A DNA stretch of 64,000 nt from Zunongwangia sp. ESRF-bin46 (lineage in GTDB: Bacteria > Bacteroidota > Bacteroidia > Flavobacteriales > Flavobacteriaceae). The stretch spans positions 248,001 to 312,000 of the forward strand of contig NTLF01000013.1 of assembly GCA_002631855.1 (NCBI GenBank). Direction: 5' to 3'. Position 1 is the first letter of the stretch. Each line of letters starts with the position of its first letter. The notes under the pieces were generated by a model that searched no databases, was not told where the DNA came from, and was given only the letters and a program-made list of their open reading frames with translations. Shown piece after piece: positions 1 through 9,688 of the stretch. The position numbers and the translations under genes were made by a program.

Positions 1-927
1 GCACAACGATTCGCCACAGGGTATATTTCCCCGGCTGCCGAAGGGATGATTTTTAATACCTCGAATGGGTGGATACAATCTGCTGAAGTGAAAAAACCAC
101 TTAAGTTTGAAATTTCGGTAGTAGGGAATGCATCATTTATAAAAGATGAAAACAAAAGCTTTACATTAAATACAGCCGACTATAATAATCTTTATTTTAG
201 GGATGGGAGTACTGTGAAACAAGTTGCCACGGCTTTTGGTGAAAACAACCCTGATATAACCGTGTATGCCGAGGTTCAAGACGAGACAGGAACATTTACT
301 GAAGAAGTTGAATTTTCACTTCCGCAGGGGTTGGCTTCTGCTAATCTAGACTTTTTGCCCACTGCTTTTTTACAAGCCCGTTTAGGAGTTTTTAAAGCCA
401 CCGAGATAAAAGTACGCTACTTTCCGAAGATTGAACGCGAGGATGTGAAGACAGGGCTTTTTGGAGTAGGTTTGCAACATGAATTCACGCAATGGCTCCC
501 GGCTGAATCCGTTTTCCCAGTTGCTATTTCAGGTCTGATAACGTATAATAATCTAAGTGGAAATTACGATTTTACTGATAACAGTATTGTTAATGGTGAA
601 AACCAACAGTTTGATGTTAAGCAAAATAGTTGGTTATTTCAACTTCAGGCATCAACTAAGTTGCCTGTTTTTAACGTATATGGAGGTGTAGGCTATGTAA
701 CAGGAACATCAGATTTTGATGTTTTGGGAACGTATAGGGTAGCGGATGGAATTCCTATATTTGAAAATACAAACGAATTTACAGACCCTTTTTCAGTACG
801 GACAAAAGTTTCAGGAATTAGAGGTACTATAGGGGCTAAGTTGCAGCTAGGTTTTTTCGGTTTACATGCCGATTATAATCTTTCGGAATACAATACGGTT
901 ACAGCCGGAATGCACTTCGGAATTTAA
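1..927 (+). CDS. DUF6588-like outer membrane protein, 5' end missing
   Basis: The reading frame is open from the first base, so the N-terminus lies upstream of the window; 308 codons are visible before the TAA. The sequence alternates short polar and hydrophobic stretches rich in Gly, Asn and aromatic residues, and ends in a beta-strand-like tail finishing with Gly-Ile, as expected of an outer-membrane beta-barrel. The early segment on similarity to gliding- and OMP-type DUF6588 proteins of flavobacteria (a GYxSP motif followed by KKPLKF) is recognised from memory, not searched. The signal peptide would lie outside the window. Function is unknown; a barrel in the outer membrane is the safest statement. 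It precedes mdh by about 100 bp, and mdh has its own promoter box, so the two need not be co-transcribed. Confidence 0.6.
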   Translation, partial: AQRFATGYISPAAEGMIFNTSNGWIQSAEVKKPLKFEISVVGNASFIKDENKSFTLNTADYNNLYFRDGSTVKQVATAFGENNPDITVYAEVQDETGTFTEEVEFSLPQGLASANLDFLPTAFLQARLGVFKATEIKVRYFPKIEREDVKTGLFGVGLQHEFTQWLPAESVFPVAISGLITYNNLSGNYDFTDNSIVNGENQQFDVKQNSWLFQLQASTKLPVFNVYGGVGYVTGTSDFDVLGTYRVADGIPIFENTNEFTDPFSVRTKVSGIRGTIGAKLQLGFFGLHADYNLSEYNTVTAGMHFGI

Positions 928-962
928 TACCCTCATGTAAGGGCAATTAACAAGGATAATTG

Positions 963-970
963 TATTTTTG
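963..970 (+). promoter_or_regulatory. Bacteroidetes -7 box (TATTTTTG) for mdh
   Basis: TATTTTTG matches the flavobacterial -7 consensus TAnnTTTG exactly and lies about 60 bp before the mdh ATG. No clear TTG is present 20 bp upstream, so this rests on the -7 box only. Confidence 0.45.
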
Positions 971-1029
971 CAATGGCTTTTAAAATAGCCTTAAAAACAT
1001 AAATTAATCATTCAAAAATAAATAATATA

Positions 1030-1956
1030 ATGAAAGTTACAGTAGTAGGAGCAGGTGCAGTAGGCGCAAGTTGTGCCGAATATATTGCCATTAAAAATTT
1101 TGCAAGCGAAGTAGTTCTTCTTGACATTAAAGAAGGCTACGCAGAAGGGAAAGCAATGGATTTGATGCAAACCGCTTCTTTAAATGCATTCGACACTCGC
1201 GTAGTAGGAACGACAGGCGATTATAGCAAAACAGCAGATAGCGATATCTGTGTAATCACTAGTGGGATTCCGCGGAAACCAGGAATGACGCGTGAAGAAT
1301 TAATCGGTATCAATGCTGGGATTGTTAAAGAAGTTTCTTCTAGCCTAGTAAAGCACTCTCCAAATACCATCATTATTGTGGTAAGTAACCCAATGGATAC
1401 AATGACGTATTTGGTACATAAAACAACTAACCTTCCTAAAAACCGAATTATCGGTATGGGTGGAGCTTTAGATAGCGCTCGCTTTAAATACCGTTTAGCC
1501 GAAGCATTAGGCGCTCCTATTAGTGATGTTGACGGAATGGTAATTGGTGGCCACAGTGATAAAGGGATGGTGCCTTTAACGCGTTTAGCTACTAGAAACA
1601 GTGTGCCTGTAACTGAATTTATTTCAGAAGATAGGTTAAACCAAGTAAAAGAAGATACCAAAGTAGGGGGGGCAACTCTTACTAAATTATTGGGAACTTC
1701 AGCTTGGTATGCTCCAGGAGCTGCCGTAAGCGGATTGGTACAAGCTATTGCTTGCGACCAGAAAAAAATATTCCCTTGTTCTACGTTATTAGAAGGAGAG
1801 TATGGATTAAAAGATCTTTGTATTGGTGTGCCAGTAGTATTAGGTCGTGACGGTATCGAAAAAATAGTAGATATTGAATTAAACGATGGAGAAAGAAATC
1901 ACTTAAAAGAAAGTGCTGAAGGTGTTAACAAAACAAATGGTTTGTTAGAGCTATAA
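1030..1956 (+). CDS. mdh: malate dehydrogenase, LDH-like type
   Basis: Catalyses NAD-dependent interconversion of malate and oxaloacetate in the TCA cycle, in the cytoplasm. The 308-residue length suits the LDH-like MDH family. The N-terminus holds the Rossmann glycine motif GAGAVGAS (residues 7-14), and an Asp at residue 32 ends the second strand, which favours NAD. Substrate-binding arginines are visible at R82 and R88 (IPRKPGMTR), with a further Arg at R151. The catalytic His is H175 in the VIGGHSDKG motif. The ATG follows an A-rich stretch and a good -7 box. A strong terminator lies directly downstream, so the gene is probably monocistronic. No irregularities were seen. Confidence 0.95.
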   Translation: MKVTVVGAGAVGASCAEYIAIKNFASEVVLLDIKEGYAEGKAMDLMQTASLNAFDTRVVGTTGDYSKTADSDICVITSGIPRKPGMTREELIGINAGIVKEVSSSLVKHSPNTIIIVVSNPMDTMTYLVHKTTNLPKNRIIGMGGALDSARFKYRLAEALGAPISDVDGMVIGGHSDKGMVPLTRLATRNSVPVTEFISEDRLNQVKEDTKVGGATLTKLLGTSAWYAPGAAVSGLVQAIACDQKKIFPCSTLLEGEYGLKDLCIGVPVVLGRDGIEKIVDIELNDGERNHLKESAEGVNKTNGLLEL

Positions 1957-1978
1957 GCTGTTAAGAATAAATAAAAAA

Positions 1979-2007
1979 GCCGCTTCAAATTGAAGCGGCT
2001 TTTTTTT
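1979..2007 (+). terminator. Rho-independent terminator after mdh, bidirectional
   Basis: A perfect GCCGCTTCAA/TTGAAGCGGC hairpin is followed by eight T and preceded by six A, so it can stop transcripts from both mdh and the convergent acetyltransferase gene. Confidence 0.9.
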
Positions 2008-2029
2008 ATGTTTTTTTCTGAAATAGTGA

Positions 2030-2563
2030 TTAGAAGTTTAATTCTAACTTCATCAAAACATCGGTTTGCTTATCGGCACCTACCCAATAAAACTGGTTGT
2101 CAAATGCTACAAAACCTTGTTTTTTATAAAAAGCGATGGCTTTTTGGTTTTTCTCCCAAACACTTAACCAAATTGTTTTAATATTTAAGGACTTTGCTTT
2201 TTCCGCGGCTTTGTTGAGTAAAAGATTTCCAATTCCTTTTCCTTGTAAATCAGAAATTACATAAATGCGTTCTACCTCCAACGCATCGGGTAATTTAGTG
2301 TCGGTTTGGGCTGCCCCTCGGTTTACTTTTAAATATCCAATGGTTTTCTTCTGGTTTTTTGCAAAATAATAAAATGAATCTGGGTGAATTAAACTTCGTT
2401 GTAACAGTTCAGTATTAAAATTTTCAGCCAGATATGCATCCATATCTTCTTTCGTGTTTTCCGAAGCATACGTATTGAAAAACGTTTCTTTAGCAATCTT
2501 TTGCAGCTCAAGAACTGCTTTGGATTGTACTCGCTTTATAGAAATAGAATCTATGTTTTTCAT
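2030..2563 (-). CDS. GNAT family N-acetyltransferase
   Basis: A 177-residue single-domain acetyltransferase. The acetyl-CoA pyrophosphate-binding motif is QGKGIGN (residues 107-113), preceded by the strand LEVERIYV. It is followed by a helix and then the AIAFYKKQGF element typical of motif B in GNAT enzymes. This subgroup often acetylates small amines or polyamine-like substrates, but the substrate cannot be told from sequence. The gene is convergent with mdh and shares its terminator. It is separated from the upstream RNR gene by a minus-strand terminator, so it likely has its own promoter in the short gap. Confidence 0.85.
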   Translation of the reverse strand: MKNIDSISIKRVQSKAVLELQKIAKETFFNTYASENTKEDMDAYLAENFNTELLQRSLIHPDSFYYFAKNQKKTIGYLKVNRGAAQTDTKLPDALEVERIYVISDLQGKGIGNLLLNKAAEKAKSLNIKTIWLSVWEKNQKAIAFYKKQGFVAFDNQFYWVGADKQTDVLMKLELNF

Positions 2564-2610
2564 TTTAAGAATCTTTCTTTCCAGGTAAAGATGTAGCTTT
2601 TTTGTTGCTT

Positions 2611-2642
2611 AAAAAAAAGCCCCAATGGTGTTTTGGGGCTTT
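2611..2642 (-). terminator. terminator after the ribonucleotide reductase gene
   Basis: A GC-rich hairpin (AAAGCCCCAA paired with TTGGGGCTTT) is followed on the minus strand by a run of U. It lies just beyond the RNR stop codon. Confidence 0.85.
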
Positions 2643-2676
2643 ATTGTTAGTAAGATACGATTTATTTTTTAATGAA

Positions 2677-5229
2677 TTATCCGCATTTAGACGAACCGCA
2701 ATCTTTACATGTTAAACAGCCTTCTTGATAAATTAACTGAGAAGAATTGCAGTTGTCACATTTTTGTTTTCTGGCCAATGTTCCATCTTCAACATATCGT
2801 TTTAAAGCTCTTGCTACACCATTTTTCCAGGTGTTGATCGACTCGCTGTCCAATTGTAGGCTGTTGATTAACTCTACAGCTTTTTCAATAGGCATTCCGT
2901 GACGAAGTGTACTGGAAATTAACTTAGCATAATTCCAATATTCTGGATCAAATTTGTGCGATAGACCTTCAATAGTGGTTTTGTAGCCACGCTTATTCTG
3001 ATATTGAAAATCGTAGCGGGAAACTCCATCTTCATTTCGGTTTTTAATAATCAAACCTTTAGTAGCCCAACGCGGAATTAAAATACCGTCTTCGTCATCT
3101 GCTAATCCAGTAAAGATTTCATAAGGCTTATCATCAATTAACCCTATAAAAGCAATCCATTTCTCTTTGTTGTTCTGAAAGCGTACTACATCAGCTTCCA
3201 AGACTTCAGGTCGTTTAGTAGGAAAAGAAATCAAGGACTCTTGGTTTTCTTCTTTTTTCTCTTCATTAGAAATTAAAACGCCAGAACGAGAGCCATCTCT
3301 GTAAACGGTAACCCCTTTACAACCAGCTTGCCAAGCTTCTAAATATAGTTTTCCTACCAACTCTTCGTCTACATCATTCGGCAAGTTGATGGTAACACTG
3401 ATACTGTGATCTACCCATTTTTGAACGGCTCCTTGCATACGCACCTTGCTTAACCAGTCCACGTCGTTTGAGGTGGCTTGATAGTATGGTGACTGTGCAA
3501 CTAGTTCATTCAATTCTTCTTGACTATAGTTTTTGTCGGTATCGTGGCCTTTGATTTTCATCCATTCTTTAAAACGGTGGTGAAAAACAACGTATTCTTC
3601 CCAAGAATCACCAACTTCATCTACAAAATCAACTCTGGCGTCTTTATCACCTGGGTTCACTTTTCTTCTTCGCTTATAAACAGGTAAAAATACTGGTTCA
3701 ATGCCCGATGTGGTTTGCGTCATTAAACTGGTTGTTCCGGTTGGCGCAATGGTCAATAAAGCAATATTACGACGGCCGTATTCTAACATATCGTAATACA
3801 GTTTTTCATCAGCCTCTTTCAATCGTTGAATAAACGGGTTTTCTTTTTCTCTTTCTGAATCAAAAATTCCGAAAGCACCACGTTCTTTTGCTGCATAAAC
3901 AGAAGCGCGATACGCTTCTACAGCAATAGTTTTATGTATTTCTACTGAAAAATCTACGCCTGCTTCACTACCATAGGTAATACCTAACGCGGCAAGCATG
4001 TCACCTTCTGCAGTGATGCCAATTCCGGTACGGCGACCTTCTTCGGCTTTCTTTTTAATGTTTAACCATAGGTTTCTTTCTACACCTTTTACTTCTTCTG
4101 TTTCAGGGTCGGCATCGATTTTTGCTAAAATGGCATCTACTTTTTCAAGTTCAAGATCGATAATATCGTCCATAATGCGTTGTGCAGCGGCTATGTGTTT
4201 TTTGAATAACTTAAAGTTAAACTTTGCTTTATCTGTAAACGGTTGCTCAACATATGAAAATAAGTTGATAGCCAGTAAACGACATGAATCATACGGGCAT
4301 AAAGGGATTTCTCCACAAGGATTGGTCGATACGGTTTTGTAACCTAAGTCAGCGTAGCAATCTGGCACCGATTCATTGGTGATAGTATCCCAAAATAAAA
4401 TACCTGGTTCGGCAGATTTCCACGCGTTGTGCACAATTTTTTTCCAAAGTTTATTCGCTTCGATATCTTTTGAATACTTTGGGTTTTGACTGAAGATAGG
4501 ATACTTTTGGGTGTAATTACCTTCGTTTTTTACAGCCTTCATAAAGGTATCGTCAATACGTACTGAAACATTAGCTCCAGTAACTTTTCCTTGCTCCATT
4601 TTTGCGTCGATAAAATCTTCAGCATCTGGGTGATTAATGGAAACCGAAAGCATTAATGCTCCACGGCGACCGTCTTGTGCAACTTCACGAGTAGAGTTAG
4701 AGTACCGCTCCATAAAAGGAACAATACCTGTTGAGGTTAAAGCCGAGTTTTTTACCGGTGATCCTTTTGGACGTATGTGAGACAAATCGTGTCCAACACC
4801 ACCACGACGTTTCATAAGCTGCACCTGTTCTTGGTCAATTTTCATAATGCCTCCATAGGAATCGGAATTTCCATCGTTACCGATAACAAAACAGTTGGAA
4901 AGCGACCCTACTTGGTATTTGTTGCCAATGCCGGCCATGGGACTTCCTTGTGGAACAATATATTTAAAGTCTTTAATTAGGTCAAACACTTCATCTTCGG
5001 TCATCGAGTTTGGATATTGTTTCTCGACACGTGCAATTTCTTTAGCGATACGGCGGTGCATATCGTTAGGTGTTTTTTCGTAGATGTTTCCGTCAGAATC
5101 TTTTAAAGCGTATTTGTTTACCCAAACGCGCGCTGCGAGGTCGTCTCCTTTAAAATATTTTAAGGAAGCAGAAAAGGCTTCTTCTTGTGTGTAGGTTTTG
5201 GGGGCGGAGGCAGGAGCTTTTACTTGCAT
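2677..5229 (-). CDS. nrdJ: adenosylcobalamin-dependent (class II) ribonucleoside-diphosphate reductase
   Basis: Reduces ribonucleotides to deoxyribonucleotides using a cobalamin-generated thiyl radical; a single 850-residue cytoplasmic chain. Family motifs seen are KRRGGVGHDLS near residue 140, the active-site loop NPCGEIPL near residue 301 (its Cys is the likely radical site), and APTGTTSLMTQTTSG near residue 493. These are followed by a TSCPD-type region and a C-terminal zinc-ribbon tail with CDNC and CKDCGSSKCG, which supplies redox cysteines. No ATP-cone is evident at the N-terminus. The ATG is followed by a short Ala/Pro-rich leader. The gene stands alone between two terminators. No cobalamin riboswitch box was found in the 500-bp upstream gap. 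Confidence 0.93.
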   Translation of the reverse strand: MQVKAPASAPKTYTQEEAFSASLKYFKGDDLAARVWVNKYALKDSDGNIYEKTPNDMHRRIAKEIARVEKQYPNSMTEDEVFDLIKDFKYIVPQGSPMAGIGNKYQVGSLSNCFVIGNDGNSDSYGGIMKIDQEQVQLMKRRGGVGHDLSHIRPKGSPVKNSALTSTGIVPFMERYSNSTREVAQDGRRGALMLSVSINHPDAEDFIDAKMEQGKVTGANVSVRIDDTFMKAVKNEGNYTQKYPIFSQNPKYSKDIEANKLWKKIVHNAWKSAEPGILFWDTITNESVPDCYADLGYKTVSTNPCGEIPLCPYDSCRLLAINLFSYVEQPFTDKAKFNFKLFKKHIAAAQRIMDDIIDLELEKVDAILAKIDADPETEEVKGVERNLWLNIKKKAEEGRRTGIGITAEGDMLAALGITYGSEAGVDFSVEIHKTIAVEAYRASVYAAKERGAFGIFDSEREKENPFIQRLKEADEKLYYDMLEYGRRNIALLTIAPTGTTSLMTQTTSGIEPVFLPVYKRRRKVNPGDKDARVDFVDEVGDSWEEYVVFHHRFKEWMKIKGHDTDKNYSQEELNELVAQSPYYQATSNDVDWLSKVRMQGAVQKWVDHSISVTINLPNDVDEELVGKLYLEAWQAGCKGVTVYRDGSRSGVLISNEEKKEENQESLISFPTKRPEVLEADVVRFQNNKEKWIAFIGLIDDKPYEIFTGLADDEDGILIPRWATKGLIIKNRNEDGVSRYDFQYQNKRGYKTTIEGLSHKFDPEYWNYAKLISSTLRHGMPIEKAVELINSLQLDSESINTWKNGVARALKRYVEDGTLARKQKCDNCNSSQLIYQEGCLTCKDCGSSKCG

Positions 5230-5730
5230 ATAATTTTTGGTTTTTTGAATGTTGAAAGATTCAGTTATGAATGTGTAAATATAGGGAAATAGATTACACT
5301 TACTAAAATTTAAAAATAAAAAGTTGTCAAGAAAAAATTGTTAATAATCTGAAATTCAAGTATATAATAATTTATCAACAAAGAAAAGTTAACAAATTTT
5401 GAAAATGAAATTTTATAAGTGCCTGGCTCTTATTGGTATGGGGTGTGCAAGTTTTTTAATGTTTTTTTTCTAAAAAAATAGAAGTTTTTTTAAAATAAGT
5501 AATTGTTATTGATAAGGAGTGGGGATTGGTCTATATGACTGGGGAAGGTTTTTTTCTGATTGCTAAATTTTTCAGAAAAAGTAGGGTTGTGCAATCACTC
5601 TTTTCTTTCATATAAAATATAGAATTGTACCGAATTAATTTGTTAAAGTTTTTAGAAAGAAAATAATTGGCATTTCTTAATTGAAAACCTATATTTGCAC
5701 GTTTTAAAATTTATATAAACACGTACAAGA
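5230..5730. other. 500-bp intergenic region between nrdJ and secDF
   Basis: A very AT-rich divergent gap. The right end holds the secDF promoter. A 22-codon ORF (5405-5473, plus strand) encodes a hydrophobic, signal-like peptide with one Cys in a lipobox-like place; it has no recognisable extension and may be chance or a gene remnant. No RNA gene, riboswitch or terminator is obvious. Confidence 0.6.
5667..5697 (+). promoter_or_regulatory. Bacteroidetes promoter for secDF
   Basis: TTG at 5667-5669, a 20-bp spacer and TATATTTG at 5690-5697 match the flavobacterial -33/-7 consensus exactly. The start codon follows 33 bp after the -7 box. Confidence 0.75.
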
Positions 5731-8700
5731 ATGCAAAATAAAGGACTCATTACAGTATTTGCAATACTATTTGGCTTGGTAAGTTTATACCAATTGTCAT
5801 TTACATTTGTTGCAAACAAAGTGGAAGGCGATGCAGAGGCGTTTGCGGAAAGCCAATACACACAGGAAAACCAACACGATGAAAGAGAAGCGGCAGAATC
5901 CCGTTATTTAGATTCCATTGGAGCTGATCCTGTGATTTTGGGGATTGATTACAACACGGCAAAAAGCAAAGAACTTAACAAAGGTCTTGACTTAAAAGGA
6001 GGGATTAACGTAATTCTACAAGTATCGGTTCAAGATATCTTACGTGGGTTGGCAAATAACTCTAAAGACCCTGCGTTTAACCAAGCGCTTGACAATGCGG
6101 TAGAGCTTCAAAAAAGTAGCCAGGATACTTATTTAGAGTCTTTTTTCCAAGCATTTGAAGCCATTCCAGGTGATAACTCCTTAGCATCTTCTAGTATTTT
6201 TTTCAATAAAAACTTAGAGGACGATGTTAATGCTTCCATGACCAATGACGAAGTAAAGACAGTGCTGGAGCGTAAAATAGATGAGTCTATCCTTTCTGCA
6301 TTCGAGGTACTTCGGAAACGTATTGACAAGTTTGGTGTTACACAACCTAACATTCAGCGTTTAGGGAATTCGGGACGTATTTTGGTAGAGTTACCAGGTG
6401 CGAAAGATGTAGAGCGTGTTAAAAAGCTTCTACAAAGTACTGCTCAATTAGAGTTCTGGAACGTTTATAAGTTTGAGGATATGGCAGGCTTTTTATCGCA
6501 GGCCAATGAAAAAGTAAAAGAATTAAAAGGAAGTGCTGCCTCAGAAGAAGAAGCTACAGATACAGACGATTCTTCTATGGAAGCTGAACAAGAAGAAGCT
6601 TCCACACAAAATGATTCTACTGCGATAGCACAGGATACAACTGCTACCGATGAAGATGACATTAGTAAATTATTGGGTGGTGAAGATGTAGAAGAAGCAA
6701 CCGAAGAAAATCCAATTTTAGATAAAATGGTTTCTCCCGGATTTCAGGGAAGACCTATATTGGCAACTTTCAAACTAAAAGATACTGCTGAAATAAACAG
6801 TTACTTGCGTATGCCGCAAGTACGTTCTTTATTGCCTGCTGAATATAGATATGCAAAATTTGTTTGGGACCTTCCAAGAGAAAGCGAAACAGAAGATGTA
6901 GGTGAAATAACATCACTTTATGCTATAAAAGGAAACAGAGATAACGAACCACCTTTATCTGGTGGGGTAGTGACCGATGCAAATCAAACGTATGATCAAG
7001 TAGGGCAAGTGGCCGTTTCTATGCAAATGAACGGTAAAGGTGCCCGTATCTGGGAAGAGTTAACAGGCGAAGCCTATAAAAACCAAAGCCAGATTGCGAT
7101 TGTACTTGATAATATTGTGTATTCTGCGCCTGGTGTAACTTCAGGGCCTATTTCAGGTGGAAGTAGTTCGATTACAGGTGACTTTAGTATTACTGAAGGA
7201 CAGGATTTAGCAAACGTATTACGTGCAGGTAAATTACCAGCATCTGCAGATATTATTCAAGCGGAAGTAGTTGGGCCAACTTTAGGTCAAGAAGCTATTA
7301 GTAGTGGTATTATATCCTTCGTTCTCGCCTTGGCGTTTGTATTGGTATGGATGATTTTCTACTACGGTAAAGCAGGTGCGTTTGCAGATATTGCTTTGGT
7401 AGTGAATATTTTATTCATCTTCGGAATATTAGCAGGACTTGGAGCCGTATTAACCTTACCTGGTATTGCAGGTATTGTATTGACCATTGGTATTTCGGTA
7501 GATGCGAACGTACTTATCTTTGAGCGTATTCGAGAAGAACTCGCAAAAGGTAAAGCACAACGCGATGCCATTAAAGATGGTTTTAACAACGCATTGTCTT
7601 CTATTCTCGATGCGAACATTACAACTGGACTTACTGGTTTAATACTATTGGTATTCGGTACAGGGCCTATCCAAGGGTTTGCAACTACCTTATTAATAGG
7701 TATTCTTACTTCCTTGTTTACAGCAATATTTATTACGCGATTGTTTATAGATATGTATGCTAAAAACGGGAAGCCATTAACGTGTTCTACAGGAGCAACT
7801 AAAAACCTGTTCAAGAACGTTAATGTCAACTTCCTTGGAAAACGAAAAGTTGCTTATATCATTTCAGGGATCTTAGTTACGATCAGTTTAGTTTCATTAT
7901 TCACTAACGGATTAAACCAAGGGGTTGACTTCGTAGGTGGACGTACATATACAGTTCGTTTTGATAAAACAGTAGATGCTAAAAACATTGAAAATGACTT
8001 AGTCGAGGTTTTTGGAAGTGCAGAGGCGAAAACCTACGGTAGTGATAATCAACTTAAGATTACTACTAAGTACAAAGTAGATGAAGCAAGTGCTGAAGTA
8101 GATCAAGAAATTGAACAAATGTTGTTTGAAGGCTTACAACCTAACTTACCTGCTGATATAACCTATGAAGAATTTAAAGCTGATGACGAAGGCAAAGAAG
8201 TAGGTAGAATGGAATACTACAAAGTAAGCCCTACCATTGCCGATGATATTAAGAAAGATTCGTTCTGGGCTGTATTAGGGTCTCTAATAGTAGTGTTCTT
8301 ATACATATTACTACGATTTAGAAGATGGCAATTTAGTTTAGGTGCAGTTGCAGCGGTATTCCACGATGTATTGATCGTGTTGGGTATCTTCTCGCTTACC
8401 TATAAGTTTATGCCATTTAATATGGAGATTGACCAATCGTTTATTGCGGCAATCTTGACGGTAATTGGGTACTCATTAAATGATACCGTGGTTGTGTTTG
8501 ACCGTATCCGTGAATTCTTTAATGAGCACAGTAGCTGGAAAATGAACCGTATAATAAACAGTGCATTAAACAGTACGTTAAGCCGTACGTTAAATACCTC
8601 GGTTACTACATTAATCGTATTGTTATCGATATTCCTTATTGGTGCAGAATCTATCCGTGGATTGATTTTCGCTTTAATAGTAGGTGTGCTAGTAGGTACA

Positions 8701-8817
8701 TACTCATCGTTGTTCATTGCAACACCAGTATTCTACGATACTGTTAAGAAAAGAGGAATTGACCTTACAGAGAAAAAAGAAGAAGAGGAAGAAACACCAG
8801 AAGCCGTTAAAAAATAA
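5731..8817 (+). CDS. secDF: protein translocase subunit SecDF (fused)
   Basis: An inner-membrane, proton-driven accessory of the Sec translocon that helps pull preproteins across the membrane. The 1028-residue chain is a SecD-SecF fusion, the usual form in Bacteroidota. It has an N-terminal TM helix, the SecD motif GLDLKGG near residues 84-90, a large periplasmic part, six TM helices with the GIxVDANVLIFERIREE signature around residues 588-605, then a second half. The second half starts with a TM helix and the SecF motif GVDFVGGRTY near residue 731, and ends with the GYSLNDTVVVFDRIRE signature. An acidic low-complexity insert (many Glu, Asp, Ser, Thr) lies around residues 265-330. The gene has its own promoter and terminator. 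Confidence 0.96.
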   Translation: MQNKGLITVFAILFGLVSLYQLSFTFVANKVEGDAEAFAESQYTQENQHDEREAAESRYLDSIGADPVILGIDYNTAKSKELNKGLDLKGGINVILQVSVQDILRGLANNSKDPAFNQALDNAVELQKSSQDTYLESFFQAFEAIPGDNSLASSSIFFNKNLEDDVNASMTNDEVKTVLERKIDESILSAFEVLRKRIDKFGVTQPNIQRLGNSGRILVELPGAKDVERVKKLLQSTAQLEFWNVYKFEDMAGFLSQANEKVKELKGSAASEEEATDTDDSSMEAEQEEASTQNDSTAIAQDTTATDEDDISKLLGGEDVEEATEENPILDKMVSPGFQGRPILATFKLKDTAEINSYLRMPQVRSLLPAEYRYAKFVWDLPRESETEDVGEITSLYAIKGNRDNEPPLSGGVVTDANQTYDQVGQVAVSMQMNGKGARIWEELTGEAYKNQSQIAIVLDNIVYSAPGVTSGPISGGSSSITGDFSITEGQDLANVLRAGKLPASADIIQAEVVGPTLGQEAISSGIISFVLALAFVLVWMIFYYGKAGAFADIALVVNILFIFGILAGLGAVLTLPGIAGIVLTIGISVDANVLIFERIREELAKGKAQRDAIKDGFNNALSSILDANITTGLTGLILLVFGTGPIQGFATTLLIGILTSLFTAIFITRLFIDMYAKNGKPLTCSTGATKNLFKNVNVNFLGKRKVAYIISGILVTISLVSLFTNGLNQGVDFVGGRTYTVRFDKTVDAKNIENDLVEVFGSAEAKTYGSDNQLKITTKYKVDEASAEVDQEIEQMLFEGLQPNLPADITYEEFKADDEGKEVGRMEYYKVSPTIADDIKKDSFWAVLGSLIVVFLYILLRFRRWQFSLGAVAAVFHDVLIVLGIFSLTYKFMPFNMEIDQSFIAAILTVIGYSLNDTVVVFDRIREFFNEHSSWKMNRIINSALNSTLSRTLNTSVTTLIVLLSIFLIGAESIRGLIFALIVGVLVGTYSSLFIATPVFYDTVKKRGIDLTEKKEEEEETPEAVKK

Positions 8818-8846
8818 CGCTCTAGTTTTCTTCGGAACTATAAAGA

Positions 8847-8885
8847 ACGCCCGATTCAGATTTTGAATCGGGCGTTTTGTTTTTT
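8847..8885 (+). terminator. terminator after secDF
   Basis: A 12-bp perfect stem (ACGCCCGATTCA with TGAATCGGGCGT, five-base loop) is followed by a T-rich tract. Confidence 0.9.
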
Positions 8886-8934
8886 AACGGTTGATTACAA
8901 GAAGAATAAGCAGCAGGCACTTTAACCCTTGTCA

Positions 8935-9582
8935 TTAATTATACTTATTTAAAAGTCCAAAATCGAACGGTGTCCATAAACAAGATTTTAAACCACTTTC
9001 TTTAAACCCTGTGTTTACCCAGCTATTAGAAGTCTTAAAACAAGAATAACTCCCTTTAGATCTGTAAAAATTGTCCATTGAAGAGTACCCTTTGTCTTTA
9101 AACATAATTTTCATTCCATTTTCATTGGTCTGAAACGTATTTAGTAAATAGGTGTTCAATTTTTGTAATTCAGAATCATTTACTTTTACTTCAACCCAAT
9201 CTGTACTTTTTTCTTTGTATCGGGTTACATGCATTAAAGATGTGCTTTTTAAAAATAGTGCTATAAATGCATTTTTAAATGTCAAATCTCCCCAAGTTGG
9301 TGTGTTCATGTAAAAATTTTCATCTCCCCACCCAAATGATAAATACTCATCCGTTTCTCTATATTTTATGCCAGACAAAACTAAACTATCTATATTTTTT
9401 GTTGGTATAACAATATTTAAATGAACTCCGTTTGTACTTAAATATATTGAGGTATTATAGGCTTTATCATCTGATTTTCGGTCAACAGGTATTGCCGTTA
9501 GAATCAAAGAAACAATTATATATGTAATTGGAAGTAGCAAAACATATAAAACCCATTTAAGTATTCTCTTGGCAGCTTTCAA
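8935..9582 (-). CDS. DUF2459 (TIGR02117 family) membrane-anchored protein
   Basis: A 215-residue protein with an N-terminal TM helix (about residues 9-30) and an extracytoplasmic domain. It has the DUF2459 signatures NGVHLNIVIP, FGWGDENFYMNTPTWGDL and, near the C-terminus, KSCLWTPFDFG. A Ser-Cys in the SYSCFKTSNSW segment occupies the place where relatives have a conserved Cys followed by NTW. The biochemical role of the family is not known. The only usable start in frame is a TTG (an in-frame TAG lies five codons upstream), so a rare start codon is likely. It is convergent with secDF. Confidence 0.75.
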   Translation of the reverse strand: MKAAKRILKWVLYVLLLPITYIIVSLILTAIPVDRKSDDKAYNTSIYLSTNGVHLNIVIPTKNIDSLVLSGIKYRETDEYLSFGWGDENFYMNTPTWGDLTFKNAFIALFLKSTSLMHVTRYKEKSTDWVEVKVNDSELQKLNTYLLNTFQTNENGMKIMFKDKGYSSMDNFYRSKGSYSCFKTSNSWVNTGFKESGLKSCLWTPFDFGLLNKYN

Positions 9583-9688
9583 ATAGTTTTGTTTCTATGT
9601 TTGACAATAGTGAGTGTAAAAAATAGTTGTGGAAAAACCCGCAGATTCTTTCCGCCGTAACCGAAAGATAGCTTATTATTAGTAAATG

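Noticed and set aside
5405-5473. 22-codon signal-like peptide ORF
   Set aside because: It is too short, has no mature part and no terminator or partner; chance or a remnant is more likely than a gene.
5230-5730. Cobalamin riboswitch upstream of the B12-dependent RNR
   Set aside because: No B12 box or extended GC-rich structured element was found on the minus strand in this very AT-rich gap.
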